From Macrotis lagotis (lineage: Eukaryota > Chordata > Mammalia > Peramelemorphia > Peramelidae), in assembly GCF_037893015.1 (NCBI RefSeq), contig NC_133662.1, positions 200,255,050-200,319,049 of the forward strand: a DNA stretch of 64,000 nt, in the 5' to 3' direction. Under the pieces are notes generated by a model. The model searched no databases. It worked only from the letters and a program-made list of their open reading frames with translations, and was not told where the DNA came from. Made by a program: the position numbers and the translations under genes. Numbering within the stretch: the first letter of the stretch is position 1; each line of letters begins with the position of its first letter. This document shows positions 57,346-64,000 of this stretch, one piece after another.

Positions 57346-58900
57346 CTAGACTCATTTAAAGTAAAAGTTTCCCCAAACACTACTGTACTATAAAGCCCCC
57401 TACCAAAATTAAAGATGATTCACTTTAAGAATATATTGTATAGTAAAAGAACCTGCCATGACTGAGTCATAGGACTGTTCTCACTGACCTTTGCCTTAAC
57501 AGACTTAGTCCAGATCGTACTGAAGGGTTGCCAAGGATACAGAAGGTAGATGAGAGGTGCTCACAGGTTTGAAAAGCTGTGATTTAGCCATGTGGAATTC
57601 ACCCAGTCTCAGATAGTGAGTTTGCAAGCCTTGGCAAGCCTCCCTGCTCTGTTCTGCCAGCCTCCACACATTTTGTTTTGAAAGCGCTTCCTCCAACTCC
57701 AGCTGAATTGGCAGGGTGGACCAACCTCCTGTGGGATCAGTTTTTCCATTCTCTCAGTTCTGCTGCTCTAGCACAGTGCCCATCATCTGTCAGCCTTCTA
57801 TTCCTAGCTCACCCAATGCCACAGAAGTCTCTGTGCTTGTGGCCTACTGAGAAGTGTGAGGGCTGTAGGGAAAGAAGAAAGCAAAGGAGCAAAAGTTCCA
57901 ATCCACAGAAGCTGAGGATGGGGACCAGGTAGTCCCCTGAGACACCACCACCATTGCTGATGCTACCCCACTATTTTATTCAAAAACAGGTTTGGTCCAA
58001 GTACAGAGGTCCAAGGAGTGATTTGCTAAAACCAGATTTTCTTCATTCTGGGGCAGGGGTTCCCAAGGTATTATGAAAATGCGATAAATAAAAGGAATAG
58101 TTTTTCTGTCCTTTGCAATACAAAAATCATACCTAAGATTCCAGGACCATTCTATAAGCTCCTTTTGTTAAAAAAAATCAATTTGATGAGACAGGGGAAT
58201 GGGGAATCCACTCCAAAACACAGCTATAGCTAGTATGAGCATGGCAATGAGGTAGCAACCAGCAGCCAACTCAAATCAATTTTTAAAAAAATGTTGAGTT
58301 GAGTTGAGTAGTGGGAGATGTGGGGAGGTATATTGGATCAGATCTAAGATCACAAGGACCCCAGCAAATAAGCCCAAAGGGCAGAAACTGAGACCATTTG
58401 TTAGAAAATCCACTGCCAACAAAGAGAGCAGGCGAGGGACTGGGTCAGGGAGGAGCTCATCTCAGATTCCATACTAGGAGGAGGAAACATGCTATCTGAT
58501 AACTTACTATTTTAATAAATTAGGTGCTAAGCTTAGCTGTTTTTTATCTGACAAAGTTGTTGAGTGCTGTTAGCAAAGCCCCAGTCACTCTGCCCTAGGT
58601 ATGGCTCGGATTCCAAGTAATTCTAAGTTCTAATACAAAGTATTTACTGAGCAGCTAGTATTCACTCAGCATTGCCAAAGTGTGAGAGAGAACACATCCA
58701 AACATCATCTTTCTCAAGAAGTCTGCCATCTCACTGTGGGCATAAGCATCTACATAGGAAAACATTGCAGAGCTATTCAAGAGAAAATAGTCAAGTATTA
58801 TATTGTGCACTATACAGATTCTAAGGGCTGTAAGAACTAAGGGAAAGGAGAAGAATCAAAGAAGTCATGATGGATAATTTAGATTGGTTTTTAAAGAATG
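57346..58900. other. No gene; GC-richer patch
   Basis: 57560-57960 is more GC-rich than its surroundings and holds frames at 57505-57696 (minus) and 57678-57932 (plus). Neither shows a known domain or convincing splice boundaries. The rest is unassigned. This is the part I would test first for a missed exon. Confidence 0.35.
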
Positions 58901-58904
58901 GACA

Positions 58905-59051
58905 GGGGGCATCTAGGTGGCACAGTGGATAGAGGACCCGCTGTGGAGTCAGGAGGGCCTGAGTTCAAATTTGAGCTCAGACACTTAATAGTTACCTAGC
59001 TGTGTGACCTTGGGCAAGTCACTTAACCCCATTGCCTTGCAAAAAAAAAAA
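58905..59051 (+). repeat. tRNA-derived SINE
   Basis: From GGGGGCATCTAGGTGG to 'attgccttgcaaaaa' and an A tail. I do not see a convincing duplication. Confidence 0.88.
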
Positions 59052-59090
59052 GTGTTGGCATTATCAGAGGGAAAAGGATATACATTCATT

Positions 59091-59106
59091 ATATATATAT
59101 ATATAA
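59091..59106. repeat. (TA)n microsatellite, short
   Basis: Eight TA units. Confidence 0.9.
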
Positions 59107-59200
59107 CTTGCTAAAATTAAAATAATTACTATCTACAATAACTAAAACATATACTGAACAGAATTCATCCTTCTGTAGAACCTAGAAATGCACCTAAAGA

Positions 59201-59541
59201 AAAGCTTCTAGGGGCGGCTAGGTGGCATAGTGGATAAAGCACCAGCCTTGGAGTCAGGAGTACCTGGGTTCAAATCTGGTCTCAGACACTTAGTAATTAC
59301 CTAGCTGTGTGGCCTTGGGCAAGCCACTTAACCCCATTTGCCTTGCAAAAAACCCAAAAATTAAAAAAGTTTCTTAGGGGTGGCTAGGTAGCGCAGTGGA
59401 TAGAGCACCACCTTTGGAACCAGGAGTACCTGAGTTCAAATGTGACCTCAGACACTTAATAATTACCTAGCTGTGTGGCCTTGGGCAAGCCATTTTAAGC
59501 CCATTACCTTGCAAAAACCTAAAAAAAAAATAAAGCTTCTT
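59201..59541 (+). repeat. Two SINEs in tandem at one target
   Basis: The first body is 59211-59365, the second 59377-59530, same strand. The target AAAGCTTCT or AAAGTTTCTT occurs three times: 59201-59209, 59366-59375 and 59532-59541. This fits two separate insertions at the same site, each adding a duplication. Confidence 0.9.
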
Positions 59542-60185
59542 CTTTTGTGCAACATCATATGTATGGAGTAGTTGGATCAATAATTCAGTTCTCCAGATTT
59601 CTCAGAAGCCCCCTCTTCAGATACATACATTTCAGAGCAAGATATCAACTTCTTGTTTATTTTATTCTATAAATTAAAAATAAAATTTAAATTTAAAAAC
59701 AAAATACTCAATATATAAAATAATACATTGAATAATTATTTTTTTTAAATATATCAACTTCACTAACAGTTGCTATTGTTCCAACTTCTCTCTACCTTAC
59801 ATTGGGTCAGGAAATCCAAATTAGGAGAGATTAGTAAATTGTATAGTTCTTGGGGCACAGAAGAACTGTCACTTAGGTATGAATGGAAATCTTGATCTCC
59901 TCCTGATTATAACAGTTATAAATAAAAAAACTAAATATCTTCTATCAAGATTGAGTTTAAGGACATTCAGAAGTAGATGCTTAGTACTCTTTGATGTAAG
60001 AGGGAAGAGCTTAAACCTCAATATATAAAAATATTAATTCAATTAATTAATTTCCCTTTAATTGGTTCTCTCTGTAGTTCAGTAGAGATGAATATACAAA
60101 TCACTCATACATATATATATATATATATATACATTCCTGTGTATGAATTACAAAGACAAAATTCAAATTATTAGCTGTGTGTAAT
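59542..60185. other. No gene; AT-rich, short (AT)n
   Basis: 59660-59750 is extremely A/T-rich. 60110-60131 is (AT)n. Nothing else seen. Confidence 0.5.
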
Positions 60186-60189
60186 GATC

Positions 60190-60350
60190 ACACCTTGTAA
60201 TAGATCACTGGTTTTGAAGGATGGTTATATGGATGCCAATCTCAACTTGATCACTAGTTAATTCTATGTCCTTCTCCTAGTCTCAGTTTCTTCATCTGCA
60301 AAATAGGGTAATAGGGCTAGATTGCCTTCTAAATATGATTCCATGTCCTC
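60190..60350 (+). repeat. MIR-type SINE relic
   Basis: 'tagtctcagtttcttcatct', 'gcaaaatagggtaatagg', 'attgccttctaaatatgatt'. Confidence 0.5.
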
Positions 60351-60471
60351 TGTCCTTACCTTGGCTAACTAGTAAATAAACCCAGTAGCTGAAAATTATT
60401 TGAAAAATTCTCTACTTCTTTGAGGAAATTCTCATCTAAATTTAAATTGGGTATGGGAAAGCACAGATAAT

Positions 60472-60472
60472 T

Positions 60473-60510
<38 letters not shown>

Positions 60511-60915
60511 GATGTTTATCCTTCATTCTCAAAGAAGACCATGACATCAGGGAGGTGAAGCCATAACAAACACATGAAATGGATTTGAGTGAGGAGATGC
60601 TGAACTAAATCACTAGTCTAGCCTCACTTCCTCCTCTAGAGCCATCTGGGTCCAGTGGCCAAATATGAATCAGCACAGCTGGAGATGGCCCTGAATGGGA
60701 GGCAATCTGGATTAAGTGACTTGTCCAAGGTCATACAGCAAATATCTGAGACCGAATTCAAACTTCTGTCCTTCTCACTCCAAAGCCACTGCCCCTTCTA
60801 CCATGCCACCTAGTGCCCCAGATAGACAGATTAGATAGATGGATAGATAGAAGGATGGATAGATAGGTAAGTAGATAGATATATGAATAGGGATAGATAG
60901 GGAGGGAGATGGATA
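60472..60915 (-). repeat. Long SINE flanked by GATA repeats
   Basis: (GATA)n at 60472-60510 is followed by a near full-length reverse long SINE (about 60515-60819). Its RTE-type tail comes first ('tttatccttcattctcaaag', 'ccatgacatcagggaggtg', 'gtgaggagatgctgaac') and its SINE head last ('ggattaagtgacttgtcc', 'catgccacctagtgcccc'). A degenerate GATA/GGAT tract continues at 60820-60915. The Tyr/Leu/Ser-rich frames at 60365-60547 and 60758-61000 come from the repeats. Confidence 0.8.
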
Positions 60916-61189
60916 ATATGTGCATCAAGCATTTCCCTTTTGCATTTCGGGTCCCCAGAATAGATACAATTGTTTCAAAATTTGATGCAGGTTTTCTCAT
61001 TCATTCAGAACCACAACTCACAAGTCTTTATCCATATATTTACTTCTACTAGTCAAAAAAATAGACATAATTCAAAACAAAATCATTTGATGAAGCAGCA
61101 TAGGGCATAAATTAGCTATAGAATATTTCCCCTCAAAGAAAATCTGGAGTACAGAGTCTCCCTGTATCCAAACATCAGTGGAAAGAGTA

Positions 61190-61345
61190 GACATATCTAG
61201 GGAATAGTGGGGTGAAAGGGTGAAGACATAGAGAAAATATATATGTCTAAGGAACAGTCAGAGAGAGTCACACACATGGAACATATGTGGCTAGGGAACA
61301 CACATGGAAGAGTCCATATGTGGCCAGGGTAGAAACATAGAGGGA
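61190..61345. repeat. Degenerate minisatellite
   Basis: Loose units containing 'acatatctagggaatag', 'atatgtctaaggaacag', 'atatgtggctagggaac' and 'atatgtggccagggtag' recur about every 30-45 bp. Confidence 0.6.
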
Positions 61346-61439
61346 CAAATCATACCTCCAATGGTATAGAGTCATTTGTGATTGATGTGACTTCAGGACT
61401 CTGACTGGTCCTGCTTCCCACTCTGGATATGGTCATCAG

Positions 61440-61915
61440 TCTCTGCTAGATGTAGTCTCTACTAATCACTGCTTTCCAGTGGTCCCCCATGGATGTTGCT
61501 AGTCAAGGTTTTCTTGGTCTTGTTATTGGTTCTTCGAGCAGCCAGGTACCATCACCAGTCCTCTAGACTTATGTCTTGTCTTTGGACTCTGATAACTCTG
61601 TATATTTGTCTTTTTTTTTCTTTAGGTTTTTGCGAGGCAAATGTGGTTCAGTGGCTTGCCCAAGGCCACACAGCTAGGTCGTTATTAAGTGTCTGAGACC
61701 GGATTTGAACCCAGGTACTCCTGACTCCAGGGCCGGTGCTTTATCCACTGCACCACCTAGCTGCCCCCAGCTCTGATAACTCTGAAGGAGAAAGTGCTGT
61801 TGGCTTTTCACAGCTCTACCTCACTTAAATCCGATTCACTCACAAGACAAGACATTACCCTCATGATGTCATTGGTCCTCTGTGAGAAGGAAGGACAAAC
61901 CAAACTCAATCTGCT
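61440..61915 (+). repeat. RTE-like element split by a SINE
   Basis: Text before 61600 resumes after 61770 at 'ctgataactctgaaggagaa', then 'acctcacttaaatccgattc', 'ctcatgatgtcattggtcct' and 'gaaggaaggacaaaccaaac', the RTE-like terminus. Confidence 0.65.
61587..61784 (-). repeat. Young tRNA-derived SINE with 14-bp TSD
   Basis: The reverse body lies within 61601-61770. CTCTGATAACTCTG is perfectly duplicated at 61587-61600 and 61771-61784. The frame at 61493-61696 is a shadow. Confidence 0.93.
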
Positions 61916-62875
61916 GCAGCTAGATATCACAAGGTTATGAAAGGTCTTTCTGCTTCCACTCTCTGGCTTCAACTAGCATTTTTAACTGAGGTGTTCCATC
62001 TTTTCCATCAGAGGAAGTAGTGAATCCTCTGCCATCATTCTTTTAGCTTACGAGTTCATAGGTTATTAACTTTGGCTCTTAAAAAAGACAGATCTCTCTC
62101 ATATGTTCAGTATAAAAACCTTTGGATCTTTTCTTCCTCAGAGGAGAATCTTTCTGTTCTCAGAGCTTTGTGTATGATAGGCTTTTCTTCTATGAAAAGA
62201 GTGCTTTATATCCAGTAGTCCAACCTTTTGAATACAAAGCAACTAATTAGCTAAGTAGTGCCTGCAGGTGTTGTTTATATTTAATCTAAACTTCCTAACC
62301 AAAAGCAGTCTCTGTGCCAATCCCACATCCATTTTGAGTGAATGAAGACCTGCACCCAATTTTGAATTTGGAATTACTCTTCTGGATGCTCTATATGCAA
62401 GAAGGAAGTGTACCAGATGCTACATACATTTGTTTGTGCTCCTCCATATATGGTGAATTTTGAACCAAAGGTCTGAGTTTTCTCATTGGCAGTTATAAGC
62501 CAGATCCTTAAAATTTCCATCAAAAATTCTATTTGGGAAAGTCTTCCAAACTACATTATATTCAACTATCAGAATTCATTCCTTCAGGAATATCAGAATT
62601 TCCCTCTCAACAAGCTGCCCACAGATTTCTGGATCTGAAGCTTCACATTTTTCTCAACCCAAAGATTTATTTTTTTAGTTTCCCCTGCAAATGAATGGAG
62701 TAAAAGCAAAGGAATAAGTTCACATAAAAGAGTGTAATTTCCCTATGTTAAGTCATTTTAAGGCATCACCATTCATTTTTTGTTTGAAATTCTTCCTTTT
62801 AGTTGTATATTTATCTGTAAACAAACTTTGAAACACCCTCTTCCTAATTTCCTGTCTCTCTAGAGAGTATCACCA
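61916..62875. other. No recognisable feature
   Basis: About 1 kb of unassigned sequence. Confidence 0.4.
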
Positions 62876-62879
62876 TTTT

Positions 62880-63470
62880 TCCATTCACCCAGATTCACAA
62901 TTTTGGACTAACCCTCACTCACGGAATCCAACCAGGTGCCATTTCCTATTGATTCTACCTCCATAGCATCATCCTCCTCCAACGTTTCTTCATTCACATG
63001 GCTACTACACTAGTTCATTCTCCTGGCTACTCCATCATCCTGGTTCTTTATTTAGAACTGATACAATCAGGAAGAGGTCAAGTCTTCCATCCATACCTCC
63101 TTAATAGCAGATTTGCTATGTTCCAACAACTATGCAATTTATTATTCTCTTCTACTTTGAATTTCCTGATCCAGCACAGAGTTGCCCCTACCTCAAGTGT
63201 TTATTCTCTCCAGTTCATACTCTATACTGATGCCAAATTGATATTCCTAAGGAGCAGGGCTGAACATGTCATTTCCTTACTCAAAAATGCTTCAGTGGCT
63301 GCTAATTGTTTCTCCAATAGGGCAAAAGTACTCATTGTTTTCTTTGGAATTTAAAGTCCTTTACCATCTAATTCCAACTATATTTCTAAGTTCTTTTTAA
63401 ATACTTCCCTTCACACAGTCTACTATCTAGCTATGATGGTGGCATTCCATTTCACACTGCAACATTTTTG
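62880..63470 (+). repeat. L2 LINE: ORF2 3' part relic
   Basis: 'gattctacctccatagcatc', 'catcatcctggttc'-like, 'ctgatgccaaattgatattc', 'aggagcagggctgaacatgt', 'cttcagtggctgctaatt' and 'taaagtcctttaccatctaa' follow L2 ORF2 order. The 118-codon frame at 62998-63354 is the decayed L2 frame by-product, not a cellular gene. Confidence 0.75.
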
Positions 63471-63825
63471 CTAAGTCCGTGACTGAAATACCTTCCTAGT
63501 AGCCCAGGGATCATAGGGAAAATTCAGGGTGCGTAGGTCTAAAAATACTTTCTGGACAAATCACTTAAAACAAGGGGTTCTAATATAGATCCATGCAAAC
63601 ACCTTCAAGTATTATAGGATAATAGAAGTTTACAAATAGAAGGAACTTGGTAGACTATCTAGTCCAACATTTTTTTTTCCTGAATAAAGAATTAAAATTC
63701 TCGACTACAGAGATGAACAGCTCCCTCAGACTGATCCAGTGAATGTGTCAACCTCTCATTCATACCTAATCACATACCATATGGTTTTGGGATTTTTATA
63801 TCAGTAATTATATCAAATAGCGAAA
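63471..63825. other. No recognisable feature
   Basis: Mostly unassigned. Confidence 0.4.
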
Positions 63826-63829
63826 ACTC

Positions 63830-64000
63830 AAAGGATCCTAAACTTAGAGCTAGAAAGGATCTCAAAGATCATCAGTCTAACTTCTTCATTTTGCAGATGA
63901 GAAAAACTGAGAACCAAGGTAAAACAGGTATTATCAGACCCCAGTTCTCTGACTACAGCTTCAATATTCCTTCTGCTACCCCATGCCAAACTGTGAAATC
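63830..64000 (-). repeat. MIR-type SINE relic at window end
   Basis: 'cttagagctagaaaggatct', 'cattttgcagatgagaaaaa', 'ccccagttctctgactacag'. It may run past the window. Confidence 0.6.

Noticed and set aside
59201..59541. CRISPR array or other prokaryotic repeat system
   Set aside because: The repeats are eukaryotic SINEs; spacing and composition do not fit.
62998..63354. 118-codon open frame
   Set aside because: It lies in an L2 relic and follows L2 ORF2 nucleotide order; it is not a cellular gene.

Overview
The window looks like AT-rich, CpG-poor, non-coding mammalian DNA, almost certainly from a marsupial. The evidence is the repeat content. About 21 copies of a short tRNA-derived SINE (body starting GGGGCAGCTAGGTGG, B-box-like GTTCAAATCC, ending CTTGCAAAAA plus an A tail) sit among marsupial-type L1 3' ends, RTE-like 3' tails, MIR/CORE-SINE relics, and many old L2 and L3/CR1 fragments. 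This SINE type is familiar to me from Australian marsupials (WSINE/MAR-like). A dasyurid-like animal is possible, but the species cannot be fixed from sequence alone.

I found no convincing protein-coding exon, tRNA, rRNA or structured ncRNA gene. Every open frame I examined falls in a SINE, an L1 or L2 relic, a microsatellite, or unremarkable DNA. The window is best read as intergenic or deep intronic.

Layout. 1-9.5 kb: an RTE-like tail, L2 and L3 relics, L1 3' ends, young SINEs at 0.8, 3.4 and 9.1 kb, and a SINE nested in an older SINE at 5.5 kb. 10-20.8 kb: L2 and RTE-like relics, an L1 3' end split by a SINE at 14.5 kb, and an L1 ORF2 tail at 20.1 kb. 21-34 kb: dense old MIR-type SINEs in both orientations, L2 3' ends, a 100-bp (TC)n tract, a 280-bp polypurine tract and an old L1 ORF2 fragment. 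34-37 kb: a long inverted repeat with about 390-bp arms and a 2.05-kb spacer. 37-41 kb: one L3/CR1 copy split by two L1 insertions, the second carrying its own SINE. 41-44 kb: a small hAT-like element and otherwise unassigned sequence. 44-64 kb: clustered young SINEs, L1, L2 and L3 fragments, RTE-like tails and several microsatellites.

There is no gene network to describe. What the sequence records is insertion history. Most young SINEs have target-site duplications readable by eye, so their order of arrival relative to older repeats can be worked out. The most unusual structure is the inverted repeat at 34.0-36.9 kb. I did not find a convincing new biological system.
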